This document shows, piece by piece, positions 26,506-35,792 of a stretch of 64,000 nt of DNA. This stretch comes from Rhizobium sp. RM (lineage in GTDB: Bacteria > Pseudomonadota > Alphaproteobacteria > Rhizobiales > Rhizobiaceae): the NCBI RefSeq assembly GCF_013390595.1, contig NZ_JACAWV010000008.1:124001-188000 (forward strand). The letters run 5' to 3'. Below the pieces are notes generated by a model. The model searched no databases. It saw only the letters and a program-made list of their open reading frames with translations, and was not told the origin of the DNA. A program made the translations under genes and the position numbers. Positions within the stretch are counted from its first letter, which is position 1; each line of letters starts with the position of its first letter.

Positions 26506-26874
26506 ATGGCGTTTATGAAGGCAAAGATCAAAACACGGCTGATGGTAATGGCGGTCGCGACACTCGTGTCCGCCACTGCGCAGGCGCAGACCGTTTTCCA
26601 GAACGGTTTCCAGCCGGCACCCGATGCTTATGTAAATTTGCCTGGCGTCAAAGACCCGAAGACGTTGCAGCCGAAGGTTCGATATCGGTGTCACTCGGAA
26701 ATGGGTTGGACCTCTTACCCGCGCGGTGCCCATCGCGACGTCTTCGGCAGCAGGGGACTTGCCGTCCAGGGGTATCGCTGCACAGATGAAAACGGCATTT
26801 CCACCTTTGGCGGCCGCAATCCCACCTCCCAGGACTGGTATCCCGGCATAAATCCGCCTGATCCGACCTTCTGA
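26506..26874 (+). CDS. Small secreted protein of unknown function
   Basis: A 122-aa protein with a clear Sec signal peptide (MKAKIKTRLMVMAVATLV, cleavage after AQA near residue 28). The mature part of about 95 residues has two cysteines (YRCHSEMGWTSYPRGAHRD and YRCTDENG), which could form a disulfide, and a C-terminal tail rich in Gly, Pro and Asn. I do not recognise the family. It sits alone between the peptidase and pncB genes; the signal peptide and even codon use support a real gene. Confidence 0.7.
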   Translation: MAFMKAKIKTRLMVMAVATLVSATAQAQTVFQNGFQPAPDAYVNLPGVKDPKTLQPKVRYRCHSEMGWTSYPRGAHRDVFGSRGLAVQGYRCTDENGISTFGGRNPTSQDWYPGINPPDPTF

Positions 26875-27010
26875 GGTCGTTTCCCGGCCACCTTTCCATC
26901 CCGCCCGGTCTGGACTTGTCGTCGTCTTTTCAGATAAGTCTTTGGTGTGACAGGTTGATACTGCCGGAATGCGCAGTGACATCGGCCGTGCCGATGGGGG
27001 AATGCGAGCC

Positions 27011-28315
27011 ATGACGAAGACCGATATAGCGACCCGCGTTTACAATCACACATGGAAGCTCGATCCGATTATCCGTAGCCTGATCGATACGGATTTCTAC
27101 AAGCTTCTGATGCTGCAGATGATCTGGAAGCTCTATCCGGAAGTCGACGCGACATTCTCCGTGATCAATCGCACCAAGACGGTTCGTCTGGCCGACGAGA
27201 TCGATGAAATGGAACTGCGCGAGCAGCTCGATCATGCGCGCACGCTGCGCCTGTCGAAAAAGGAAAACATCTGGCTCGCCGGTAACACGTTTTACGGGCG
27301 CTCGCAGATATTCGAGCCCGAGTTCCTGTCCTGGCTTTCCAGTTACCAGCTACCGGAATACGAACTTTTCAAGCGTAATGGTCAGTACGAACTGAATTTC
27401 CATGGCCGCTGGATGGACACCACGCTCTGGGAAATCCCGGCGCTTGCGATCATAAACGAGTTGCGTTCGCGCAGTGCCATGCGCTCCCTCGGCTACTTCA
27501 CGCTGGATGTGCTTTATGCGCGCGCGAAAGCGAAGATGTGGGAAAAGGTCGAGCGTCTGCGCGAGTTGCCGGGCCTGCGTATTTCCGATTTCGGCACGCG
27601 CCGTCGCCACAGCTTCATGTGGCAGCGCTGGTGCGTGGAAGCACTCAAGGAAGGCATCGGTCCTGCTTTCACAGGCACGAGCAACGTCCTGCTGGCCATG
27701 GACTCCGACCTGGAAGCTGTGGGCACCAACGCACATGAATTGCCTATGGTGGTGGCAGCCCTGGCCAGAACCGACGAGGAGCTGGCAACGGCACCCTATC
27801 AGGTTTTGAAGGACTGGAACCGGCTTTATGGTGGCAACCTTCTGATTGTCCTGCCCGATGCTTTTGGCACCGCTGCCTTCCTGCGTAGCGCGCCCGAATG
27901 GGTGGCCGATTGGACGGGTTTCCGCCCTGACAGCGCACCACCGATTGAAGGTGGTGAAAAGATCATCGAGTGGTGGAAAAAGATGGGGCGCGATCCCCGC
28001 AAGAAGATGCTTATCTTCTCCGATGGTCTCGATGTCGATGCGATCATCGATACCTACAGGCATTTTGAAGGTCGTGTCAGGATGAGTTTCGGTTGGGGCA
28101 CCAACCTGACCAACGACTTCGCCGGCTGCGCGCCGAAGACCATTGCCAGCCTGAAGCCGATCTCGATCGTCTGCAAGGTGAGCGATGCCAATGGCCGACC
28201 AGCAGTAAAACTCTCCGACAATCCGCAAAAGGCAACCGGCGACCCCGCCGAGGTTCAGCGTTACCTGAAGTTCTTCGGCCAGGAAGATCTCAAGGAACAG
28301 AAGGTTTTGGTCTAG
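27011..28315 (+). CDS. pncB: Nicotinate phosphoribosyltransferase
   Basis: Cytoplasmic enzyme of NAD salvage joining nicotinate and PRPP to nicotinate mononucleotide, 434 aa, the normal length. Seen: the [10 protein letters not shown] segment near the N-terminus, the HWWW-type [10 protein letters not shown] motif that holds the phospho-histidine, [10 protein letters not shown], and [10 protein letters not shown] followed by [11 protein letters not shown] near the phosphate site. The start is the ATG with GGGGGA 9 bases upstream; earlier in-frame ATGs would put that ribosome site too close or inside the gene. Ends against a bidirectional terminator shared with the aminopeptidase gene. Confidence 0.95.
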   Translation: MTKTDIATRVYNHTWKLDPIIRSLIDTDFYKLLMLQMIWKLYPEVDATFSVINRTKTVRLADEIDEMELREQLDHARTLRLSKKENIWLAGNTFYGRSQIFEPEFLSWLSSYQLPEYELFKRNGQYELNFHGRWMDTTLWEIPALAIINELRSRSAMRSLGYFTLDVLYARAKAKMWEKVERLRELPGLRISDFGTRRRHSFMWQRWCVEALKEGIGPAFTGTSNVLLAMDSDLEAVGTNAHELPMVVAALARTDEELATAPYQVLKDWNRLYGGNLLIVLPDAFGTAAFLRSAPEWVADWTGFRPDSAPPIEGGEKIIEWWKKMGRDPRKKMLIFSDGLDVDAIIDTYRHFEGRVRMSFGWGTNLTNDFAGCAPKTIASLKPISIVCKVSDANGRPAVKLSDNPQKATGDPAEVQRYLKFFGQEDLKEQKVLV

Positions 28316-28343
28316 GACATCGCGACTGGATCAAACAGAAAGA

Positions 28344-28376
28344 AAAGCGGAGGAAGGCAAAGCCATCCTCCGCTTT
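28344..28376. terminator. Bidirectional terminator between pncB and the M17 aminopeptidase gene
   Basis: A perfect 11-bp stem (AAAGCGGAGGA/TCCTCCGCTTT) with an inner GGC/GCC extension lies between two convergent stops. A short T-tract (CTTTCTTG) follows on the plus strand and AAAG-rich sequence flanks the other side. Confidence 0.85.
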
Positions 28377-28393
28377 CTTGTCTCATGCGTGAG

Positions 28394-29788
28394 TTACTTC
28401 GCGAAGTGATGCGAGATGTAGTGGAACAGGGCGCGGATGCCCTGGGCCTCTCCGCCGATTGACGAATGGTGCCGTTCGCTCGGCGACCAGCCGTAAATAT
28501 CGAAATGAGCCCACTTTTTGGTGTTCGTGACGAAGCGCTTCAGGAACAGGGCAGCGGTGATCGATCCTGCCATACCACCCGATGGCGCGTTGGTGATATC
28601 GGCTGCGCGCGAGCGAATATCCTTGTCGTAGCCCATGTAGAGCGGCATGCGCCACAACGGATCATCGGTGTCGATGCTGGCTTCGGAGATGTTGTGCGCG
28701 AGGTCTTCATCATCGGTGAAGAAGGGTGGCAGATCAGGACCGAGCGCGACACGGGCAGCACCCGTTAGTGTCGCCATGTCGATCATCAGGTCGGGAGCGT
28801 CTTCATCGGCATAGGCCAGGGCGTCCGCCAGAATCAGGCGACCTTCCGCATCCGTATTGTCGATCTGGACTGTCAGACCCTTGCGGCTTTTGTAAATGTC
28901 GCCGGGACGGAATGCATTCGATGCAATCGAGTTTTCAACCGCTGGGACGATCACGCGCAGGTCTACAGGCAGATTGGCATCCATGATCATCAGGGCAAGG
29001 CCCAGCACATTGGCTGCTCCGCCCATATCCTTTTTCATGAGTGCCATGGAGGCGGCGGACTTGATATCGAGACCGCCGGTATCGAAGCATACGCCCTTGC
29101 CGACGAGCGTCAGGCGAGGATTGCCCTTCTTGCCCCAGTTCATTTCCAGCAGGCGCGGTGCACTTTCGCTCGCACGGCCAACCGCATGGACGAGAGGGAA
29201 GTTCTGTTTCAGCAGATCTTCGCCGGAAACGGTCTTGACCTTGGCTTTGTAATGCGCGGCAAGCGCACGGAATGCAATCTCGAGTTGATCCGGCCCCATA
29301 TCATTGGCCGGCACGTTGATGAGGTCACGGGCGAGGAAGACGCCAGCGAGAACACGCCCGATTTCACCGTCTTCCGCATCCTGCGGTACGAGCAGTTTCG
29401 CGCCGTTGGATTTGACCGTTTTGTATTTGTCGAAACGGTAGCTGCCGAGGCCGAAGCCCAGCGCCAGCCGGTTGGCCGTCAATGGGGCTGTCTCTATATG
29501 CCAGTCGCCTTCGGGTAACTCACGCGCCAGCTTCCCCGTGATGAAAGGGATCTCGGAAGGGTTGCTGCCAAGGCCGAGCAGAACACCACCCAGAGAACCA
29601 TCGGCGGAGGGGATCAGCAGCACGGCTCCAGCTTCGGCCTTGAATCCGGCTTTTTTTGCCCAGTCGAGGGCAACCGGGTCGATCGCACCCTGTTCGATAT
29701 GGGCGGGCGTGACGGCAAAAACGGGCAGGGTGTTGCCGGACTGGGAGCTGAACGGGGTGGTGCGTTCGATGAATTGATAGGGCGCCAT
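28394..29788 (-). CDS. M17-family leucyl aminopeptidase
   Basis: A 464-aa cytoplasmic metallo-aminopeptidase. The signature NTDAEGRLILADALAYA and the upstream metal ligands in GKGVCFDTGGLDIKSAASM and KKDMGGAANVLG are intact, so two metals and the catalytic lysine/arginine are present. It releases N-terminal residues from peptides and may act on cysteinylglycine. The start MAPYQFIERT at 29788 was preferred; an ATG seven codons upstream is possible. It converges on pncB. Confidence 0.93.
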   Translation of the reverse strand: MAPYQFIERTTPFSSQSGNTLPVFAVTPAHIEQGAIDPVALDWAKKAGFKAEAGAVLLIPSADGSLGGVLLGLGSNPSEIPFITGKLARELPEGDWHIETAPLTANRLALGFGLGSYRFDKYKTVKSNGAKLLVPQDAEDGEIGRVLAGVFLARDLINVPANDMGPDQLEIAFRALAAHYKAKVKTVSGEDLLKQNFPLVHAVGRASESAPRLLEMNWGKKGNPRLTLVGKGVCFDTGGLDIKSAASMALMKKDMGGAANVLGLALMIMDANLPVDLRVIVPAVENSIASNAFRPGDIYKSRKGLTVQIDNTDAEGRLILADALAYADEDAPDLMIDMATLTGAARVALGPDLPPFFTDDEDLAHNISEASIDTDDPLWRMPLYMGYDKDIRSRAADITNAPSGGMAGSITAALFLKRFVTNTKKWAHFDIYGWSPSERHHSSIGGEAQGIRALFHYISHHFAK

Positions 29789-29923
29789 GGTCTGCTTTCG
29801 TTGTTGCATCGGCTCAAAAATCGAAAACTGTTTTCGACGGAACGATGCGCAGTTTCAAGGTGTTGGAACGGCCTTTTCCATCTTGTCGGATTGACGGCTC
29901 TCCAACGTCGTGAATCGGGGCAA

Positions 29924-29938
29924 TTAACACTCTGTTAG
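29924..29938 (+). promoter_or_regulatory. CtrA-like site upstream of tadD
   Basis: TTAA-CACTCTG-TTAG fits the CtrA full-site pattern TTAA-N7-TTAA with one mismatch, about 95 bases before tadD. A further half-site TTAAC follows at 29941. Confidence 0.45.
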
Positions 29939-30033
29939 GGTTAACAGATTATTGCTTTAGCGAAGGTTGCGTCATGTGAGTCTGTCGTGTGTCGGGCGCA
30001 AGATCGATATAACTCATGTGCGGGGGCAATGTC

Positions 30034-30858
30034 ATGGTTGCTTTTTCTTCAGGTTCTCAAAACCGGAAGAGGTTGCTGAGCGGCGTCTATATGGCGGCGC
30101 TGGTTCTGGCTGTTTCAGGGTGCGCAAGCACGAACAAGCCGGATCGCATGTCCACCGGCTCGATCCCGACGGCCACACGCTCCTACGACCAGATGAACAT
30201 GGATCAGCTTCGTCAGGCCGAAAGCAGCGCCGGCAAAGCCTACGAGCGCAGTCCCAAGGACAAAGCCATCGGCATGAACTATGCCAACCTGCTGATGATG
30301 ACCGGCAAGAACACGCAGGCTTTGGCAGTCATGCAACAGATTGCTATTGCTCATCCGGCCGACCGTGACGTGCTCGCTGCCTTTGGCAAGGCTCAGGCGT
30401 CCGCAGGACAGCTCGAGCAGGCGCTCTCCACCATTCAGCGGGCACAGACGCCTGATCGTCCTGACTGGCGGCTCTACTCCGCCGAGGGCGCCGTTCTGGA
30501 TCAGCTTGGGCGGTCAAATGAAGCGCGCACAAAATATCGTCAGGCACTGGATCTGAAACCGAACGATCCGAGCGTTCTTTCGAACCTTGGCATGTCCTAC
30601 GTCCTGTCGAGCGATCCTCGCACGGCAGAAACCTACCTGCAGTCGGCGATCAGCCAGCCGGGCGCCGACAGTCGCGTTCGTCAGAACCTTGCCCTCGTCG
30701 TTGGTTTGCAGGGGCGTTTTGCCGATGCCGAACGCATTGCGGTTCAGGAACTTTCGGCGCAGCAGGCACAGGCTAACCTGAGCTATCTCCGTGCCATGCT
30801 CTCGCAGCAGAATTCCTGGCAACAACTTGCCAAGAAGGACGGCAAGCCAACTGGCTGA
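30034..30858 (+). CDS. tadD: TadD-like TPR lipoprotein (pilus assembly)
   Basis: A 274-aa lipoprotein. The signal peptide ends at the lipobox VSGCAS, so cysteine becomes the lipid-bearing N-terminus. The rest is built of tetratricopeptide repeats: AGKAYERSPKDKAIGMNYAN, then blocks at about 100-135, 135-170 (LDLKPNDPSVLSNLGMSYVL) and 170-210. TadD is the periplasmic pilotin-like assembly factor of Tad pili that helps the secretin. GGGGG precedes the ATG. It is transcribed toward the tadC-tadB-tadA genes and is thus in a separate transcript from the rest of the pilus cluster. Confidence 0.85.
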   Translation: MVAFSSGSQNRKRLLSGVYMAALVLAVSGCASTNKPDRMSTGSIPTATRSYDQMNMDQLRQAESSAGKAYERSPKDKAIGMNYANLLMMTGKNTQALAVMQQIAIAHPADRDVLAAFGKAQASAGQLEQALSTIQRAQTPDRPDWRLYSAEGAVLDQLGRSNEARTKYRQALDLKPNDPSVLSNLGMSYVLSSDPRTAETYLQSAISQPGADSRVRQNLALVVGLQGRFADAERIAVQELSAQQAQANLSYLRAMLSQQNSWQQLAKKDGKPTG

Positions 30859-30948
30859 ACCAGCTTGCGACGTTAAAGCCTGTGAAATGCTGTGCGCCCT
30901 CCGTCGACGGGGGCGCTCTGTCGTTCACGGATGGGTGCGACGACCCGA

Positions 30949-31935
30949 TCAGAATGTATCGGCGACGCGGATGCCTGCCGGGCCGAGAATGACGGCAACG
31001 AGAACTGGCAGGAAAAATATGATCATCGGAACCGTCAGCTTTGGCGGTAGTGCGGCGGCCTTCTTCTCCGCCTCATTCATGCGCTCGTCACGGCCTTCCT
31101 GCGCCAGAACGCGCAATGCCTGCGCCAGCGGTGTGCCGTATCGCTCCGCCTGAATAAGTGCCTGGACAACACTCTTGACCGCGTCAAGCTGTGTGCGCAT
31201 GCCAAAGTTTTCCAGCGCGACGCGTCTGTCCTGAAGAAACGAGAGTTCTGCCGTTGTCAGCATCATCTCTTCCGCCAATTCAGGCGATTGCTCGCCCATT
31301 TCCTCCGCGACGCGACGCATCGCAGCCTCCATCGATACACCGGATTCGATGCAGATCAGCATGAGGTCCAGTGCGTCTGGCCATGCGCGCTTGATGGAGA
31401 GCTGACGTTTGGTGACGCGGTTGGAGATGTAGATGTTTGGGGCATAAAAACCGATATAGCCGAACAGAAGAACAGCCATCAGCCGCACGATAAAGGACTG
31501 CTCGGCAAGATTTCCGAGCACGAAGACCCAGGTGAACGCAAGTGCCAGAAAAATGAAGGGAAGGATGAAGCGTGCAGCAAGAAACATGTTGAACGCATTC
31601 TGCGAACGCAGACCGGCTGCGCGCAGCTTGGTCATGGTGTTCTTGTCGGCAAGAGCTTCGCGAAGATTGAAGCGCTCCACAATGCGATGCGCTGATTTGT
31701 TGTTGGCGCTTCGCAATGAAGCCTTGCTCTCTCTGCCGGATGTCGCCATCCGCTCGCGTTCACGGCTGCGGATGAGATCACGCTCCGAAGACACGGCCTT
31801 CATCCGCTTGTTGAGGTCCTTCCTTTCGAGGAAGGGCATGATGAGCGTATAGAAGGTCGCGAAGACAGCAACGGTCACGAGGATCGCGATCAGCGTTTGC
31901 GGGTCGGTGAGGCTGGACATAAGGCTTCCGGTCAT
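30949..31935 (-). CDS. tadC: Tad/Ctp pilus inner-membrane platform protein TadC
   Basis: A 328-aa type II secretion GspF-family protein. Helices lie near the N-terminus and around 120-160, with a last pair at the C-terminus; the GspF domain carries DALDLMLICIESGVSMEAAM and the second half AERYGTPLAQALRVLAQ. With TadB it forms the membrane platform that the TadA ATPase turns or pushes. In Agrobacterium tumefaciens the corresponding gene is named ctpI. It starts 9 bases after tadB and is the last gene of the operon. Confidence 0.93.
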   Translation of the reverse strand: MTGSLMSSLTDPQTLIAILVTVAVFATFYTLIMPFLERKDLNKRMKAVSSERDLIRSRERERMATSGRESKASLRSANNKSAHRIVERFNLREALADKNTMTKLRAAGLRSQNAFNMFLAARFILPFIFLALAFTWVFVLGNLAEQSFIVRLMAVLLFGYIGFYAPNIYISNRVTKRQLSIKRAWPDALDLMLICIESGVSMEAAMRRVAEEMGEQSPELAEEMMLTTAELSFLQDRRVALENFGMRTQLDAVKSVVQALIQAERYGTPLAQALRVLAQEGRDERMNEAEKKAAALPPKLTVPMIIFFLPVLVAVILGPAGIRVADTF

Positions 31936-31944
31936 CGCGCTACC

Positions 31945-32949
31945 TCAGATATCGAAATTGATCATGTTGCGCATGATGATGATGCCGATCGACATCCACA
32001 GCCCCGAAGCGCCGAGAATGATGTGGCCGCGGGTGTCAGTGAAGAGGACAGCGAGATAGTCTGGCGACGTGAAGTGGACCAGCATCATGACGATGAACGG
32101 CAGGGCGCCGATAATGACCGCAGAGGCTTTCGCTTCCATGGACAGTGCCTGCACCTTGGCGCGCATCTTGCGGCGCTCTCGCAGCACTTTCGAAAGATTG
32201 GCCAGAGCTTCAGAGAGGTTGCCACCGGCCTGGGCCTGAATGTTGATCACGGTGCTGAAGAAGTTCACCTCGAAAAGCGGCATGGTCAGCATCATGCGTT
32301 CGATGGCCTGCGGAATGCCGATGCCGACCTGTTGGGCATCGACAACGCGCCGGAATTCGGTTTTGACTGGCTCCTGCCCATCCGATGCGATCAATCGCAC
32401 GGCATCGTTCAACGGCAAACCGGATTTGATCGACCGGCACATCACGTCCAGAGCATTCGGAAATTCCTCAAGGAACTTCGTTTGCCGGCGTTTTTTCAGA
32501 AATCCGAGAATCCAGCGAGGCAGCCCCAATGCGAGAACGATTCCGACAAGCGGAACCATGATGAGCGGCAGGCCGTAAAGCAGTGCGACAAAGCTGGCGG
32601 CGATGGCGCCCCCTATGCTGATGACGTAGAACCGGCGAACCGAGATTTGAAGGCCAGCCTGAACCAGCCTTTCGCGCAGGCTGATATTTTGGGCTTTCTT
32701 GGCTTTTTCGTCCTGCTTCTTTTCCAGTTCGCGCAGGCTGTCCTGCATCGACTTGCGACGTTTGCTCAGATCTTGAACGCGGTCGCGCGCAGCCTTGATC
32801 TTCGTGTGATCGGTTTCGGCTGACTTGACCCGTTTGACACGGCTCGTGGTTTTTTTCTCGACTTCAATTTGCGGGAACAGAAGGGCATAGGCCAGCCCTC
32901 CGGCCGAGATGGCGGCAAGCGTCACAAGCAATACGATTGTGAGGTCCAT
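31945..32949 (-). CDS. tadB: Tad/Ctp pilus inner-membrane platform protein TadB
   Basis: A 334-aa GspF-family platform protein. It starts with one N-terminal helix (LTIVLLVTLAAISAGGLAYA), then a basic coiled-coil stretch of about residues 35-85 (RVQDLSKRRKSMQDSLRELE), then the GspF core with FPNALDVMCRSIKSGLPLND, and C-terminal helices. It pairs with TadC. The Agrobacterium name is ctpH. It follows the ATPase gene by 14 bases. Confidence 0.93.
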   Translation of the reverse strand: MDLTIVLLVTLAAISAGGLAYALLFPQIEVEKKTTSRVKRVKSAETDHTKIKAARDRVQDLSKRRKSMQDSLRELEKKQDEKAKKAQNISLRERLVQAGLQISVRRFYVISIGGAIAASFVALLYGLPLIMVPLVGIVLALGLPRWILGFLKKRRQTKFLEEFPNALDVMCRSIKSGLPLNDAVRLIASDGQEPVKTEFRRVVDAQQVGIGIPQAIERMMLTMPLFEVNFFSTVINIQAQAGGNLSEALANLSKVLRERRKMRAKVQALSMEAKASAVIIGALPFIVMMLVHFTSPDYLAVLFTDTRGHIILGASGLWMSIGIIIMRNMINFDI

Positions 32950-32963
32950 CGCGGAAGCCTTCC

Positions 32964-34436
32964 TTAGGAGTTCTTTTCCATGTCGTCGAGAGCTGCCGCC
33001 AGCCGCTTTTCTTCACCGTAATAGCGGGCGCGGTCCCAGAAGTGAGGTTTGCTGATGCCGGTCGATACGTGTTTGCCGATCAGCTTTCCTTGCGCATCTT
33101 CGCCTTCGATTTCGTACCGCATCAAATCCTGAGTGACGATCACATCGCCTTCCATGCCGATGACCTCGGTGATCTGGGTGATGCGGCGTGAACCGTCGCG
33201 CAAGCGAGCAGCCTGAATAACGACGTCGATCGAGCCGGCAATAATTTCACGAACGGTCTTTGCCGGAAGCGTGAAACCACCCATGGCGATCATCGATTCG
33301 ATACGGCTGAGGCACTCGCGTGGTGTGTTGGCGTGGATCGTGCCCATCGAGCCATCGTGACCGGTGTTCATCGCCTGCAACAGATCGAAAACCTCCGGTC
33401 CGCGTACTTCACCGACGACGATGCGTTCCGGGCGCATACGAAGGCAGTTTTTGACCAGATCGCGCATGGTGATCTCGCCTTCGCCTTCAATATTCGGGGG
33501 ACGCGTTTCCAGCCTGACGACATGCGGCTGCTGTAGCTGGAGTTCCGCCGTGTCTTCGCAGGTGATGACACGCTCATCCTTGTCGATGAAGCTGGTCAGG
33601 CAGTTGAGAAGCGTGGTTTTGCCCGAGCCCGTTCCACCTGAGATGACCACGTTGCAGCGAACGCGGCCAATGATCTTGAGCAGGGTTGCGCCTTCGGGCG
33701 TAATCGCCCCGAACCGCACCAGCTGCTCCAGTGTGAGCTTGTCTTTCTTGAATTTTCGGATCGTCAGCGCAGGGCCATCGATGGCGAGCGGCGGTGCGAT
33801 GACGTTGACACGCGATCCATCTGGCAAACGGGCGTCGCAGATTGGGCTGGACTCATCGACGCGGCGTCCAACCTGGCTAACAATGCGCTGGCAGATCGAT
33901 AGCAACTGCGCATTGTCGCGAAAGCGGATGTCGGACTCGATGGTCTTGCCACCAACTTCGATGAAGGTCTGGCCCGAGCCATTGACCATGATGTCGGCAA
34001 TGTCATCGCGCGCAAGAAGCGGTTCCAGCGGGCCGTATCCAAGGACGTCGTTGCAGATGTCCTCGAGCAGTTCTTCCTGCTCGGAAATCGACATTGCGAA
34101 GTTCTTGATCGTGATGATGTCGTTGACGATATCGCGGATTTCCTCGCGCGCGCTTTCGGCATCAAGCTTGGCGAGTTGCGATAGATCGATCGTGTCGATC
34201 AGGGCAGAAAAGACCTGGCTTTTGGTGTTGTAGTAATCTTCGGTGCGAGCGCGTTTTTTCGGCTGCGGCGGGGCAGGCGAATAGGCCTGTTTTGCCACAG
34301 GTGCATGCCCCGGCTCCACGGTGGCGGTCGGTTCTGGACGAGGTTCGGGAGCCACCGGTGCCTGCACGGTTGCTACGGCGGGAAAATCCGCTTTTACACT
34401 TTTGGCTGGGCTGTCGTTGCCGCGTTTTCCGAACAT
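32964..34436 (-). CDS. tadA: Tad/Ctp pilus assembly ATPase TadA (CpaF)
   Basis: A 490-aa secretion ATPase of the VirB11/GspE superfamily. The N-terminus is a proline-rich linker with alternating Pro/Val/Ala; the ATPase core has Walker A SGGTGSGKTTLLN, the Asp box, Walker B RIVVGEVRGPEVFD and the His box GHDGSMGTIHANTPRE. It powers both pilus extension and, in related systems, retraction. The Agrobacterium name is ctpG. It lies 32 bases after cpaE and drives the TadB/TadC platform. Confidence 0.96.
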   Translation of the reverse strand: MFGKRGNDSPAKSVKADFPAVATVQAPVAPEPRPEPTATVEPGHAPVAKQAYSPAPPQPKKRARTEDYYNTKSQVFSALIDTIDLSQLAKLDAESAREEIRDIVNDIITIKNFAMSISEQEELLEDICNDVLGYGPLEPLLARDDIADIMVNGSGQTFIEVGGKTIESDIRFRDNAQLLSICQRIVSQVGRRVDESSPICDARLPDGSRVNVIAPPLAIDGPALTIRKFKKDKLTLEQLVRFGAITPEGATLLKIIGRVRCNVVISGGTGSGKTTLLNCLTSFIDKDERVITCEDTAELQLQQPHVVRLETRPPNIEGEGEITMRDLVKNCLRMRPERIVVGEVRGPEVFDLLQAMNTGHDGSMGTIHANTPRECLSRIESMIAMGGFTLPAKTVREIIAGSIDVVIQAARLRDGSRRITQITEVIGMEGDVIVTQDLMRYEIEGEDAQGKLIGKHVSTGISKPHFWDRARYYGEEKRLAAALDDMEKNS

Positions 34437-34468
34437 CGGTGTTTTCCGTTCAGGCTCAAAGGCAAGCG

Positions 34469-35758
34469 CTACTGGCGCTTGATAAGATTCATCAGCTTGT
34501 CGAGGCCGCCCCGCTTGTTTTTGCGGATCATGGTGCGGCCGGTCACGACGTGTGAGATCTGTGAAAAGGTTTCGGCAATCGCTGATTTCTCATCGATTTC
34601 CCGGATCATGCGCCCACTGTTGGCGGCATTACCGAAAAGCTGCACATCGAAGGGGATGATGGCGATCGGATCGATTTCCAACGGGTCGAGAAAGTCAGCC
34701 GGGGCGATCTCCGGGCGTTTCGGCATGCCAACCTGATTGAGGATGAGGTGAGGCGGCTTGTCGTTTGGGCGAAGCTTTTTCAACGCATCGAACAGGTTTT
34801 TGGTGTTCCGCAGGTTGGCAAGATCGGGAACGGCGGTGATGACGACCTCGTCGGCTTCCGAAAGCACGGCGCGATTCCAGTCATACCAATGGTGAGGCAG
34901 GTCCAGAACGGCGACCGGCGCGCTTCTCTGCAGTACCTCCATCACTGGCTGGAATGCCAGCCGGTCGAGATCATAGGTTCTGTCGAGCAGTGAAGGCGCG
35001 GCGAGAAGCGACAGGTGATCGGAACACTTGGTCAGAAGTCGGTCGAGAAACACCTCATCCAGACGTTCTGGAGAAAACACCGCTTCCGCCATGCCTTGCG
35101 CCGGGTCCTGATCAAAATCGATATTGGCTGTGCCGTAAGCGAGGTCCATATCCGCCAGGATGGTCTCCGTCGAGAACAGGCTGGAAATACCAAAGGCGCA
35201 ATTGTGTGCGATCGTCGAAGAACCGACCCCACCCTTTGCGCCAATGAAAGCGATGTTACGGCCAAGAGGTTCAGCTTCAGGATCGACAAAAATCGCCGAG
35301 ATCGAGGCCAGGAGGTCACTCATGCCGACCGGAGCGACGAGATATTCCGATATGCCGTTACGGATCAGATCGCGATAAAGCGTGATGTCGTTGTGGCGGC
35401 CAACGATGATGACGCGCGTTGTCGGGTCGCAGACTTCCGCAAGTGGAGCCAGATCGTCCAGCAGCGTGGAAGGATTGCTTGCAGTCTCCAGAACGATGAG
35501 GTTCGGCGTGGGCGAGGACGAGAACATTGTTGCCGCTGCACCGATATCGCCGTTGGTGACACGTAAAGTCACCTTGCTCATGCGCCTGTCGTTCGACAGG
35601 GCGTCCATGACTCGTTGCATGTTTTCGCTGACGCAGAATGCATGAACGGAAATGCGGGGAAGCGGTCGCAGGCGATCCATATCCGATGCGCGGATTGACG
35701 GCTCGGCATCGATGTCGCCGCCATTTTGCGTATGGATGTCGTATTCTACCGTACTCAT
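34469..35758 (-). CDS. cpaE: Pilus localisation ATPase-like protein CpaE/TadZ
   Basis: A 429-aa protein with an N-terminal receiver-like domain (about residues 45-150) and a C-terminal MinD/ParA-like domain. The deviant Walker A reads GAKGGVGSST: the first lysine of the MinD signature is kept but the usual second lysine is a serine, a hallmark of TadZ/CpaE that often bind but hardly hydrolyse ATP. TadZ marks the pole and recruits the Tad machinery. The start at 35758 was taken because the longer frame would run into cpaD. Agrobacterium name ctpF. Confidence 0.92.
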   Translation of the reverse strand: MSTVEYDIHTQNGGDIDAEPSIRASDMDRLRPLPRISVHAFCVSENMQRVMDALSNDRRMSKVTLRVTNGDIGAAATMFSSSPTPNLIVLETASNPSTLLDDLAPLAEVCDPTTRVIIVGRHNDITLYRDLIRNGISEYLVAPVGMSDLLASISAIFVDPEAEPLGRNIAFIGAKGGVGSSTIAHNCAFGISSLFSTETILADMDLAYGTANIDFDQDPAQGMAEAVFSPERLDEVFLDRLLTKCSDHLSLLAAPSLLDRTYDLDRLAFQPVMEVLQRSAPVAVLDLPHHWYDWNRAVLSEADEVVITAVPDLANLRNTKNLFDALKKLRPNDKPPHLILNQVGMPKRPEIAPADFLDPLEIDPIAIIPFDVQLFGNAANSGRMIREIDEKSAIAETFSQISHVVTGRTMIRKNKRGGLDKLMNLIKRQ

Positions 35759-35792
35759 CGTTTTATCCGCCCTGATAGGTGTCCAGAGTGCA

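Noticed and set aside
27350-28228. Open frame of 292 codons opposite pncB
   Set aside because: Complement of conserved phosphoribosyltransferase motifs; no independent support.
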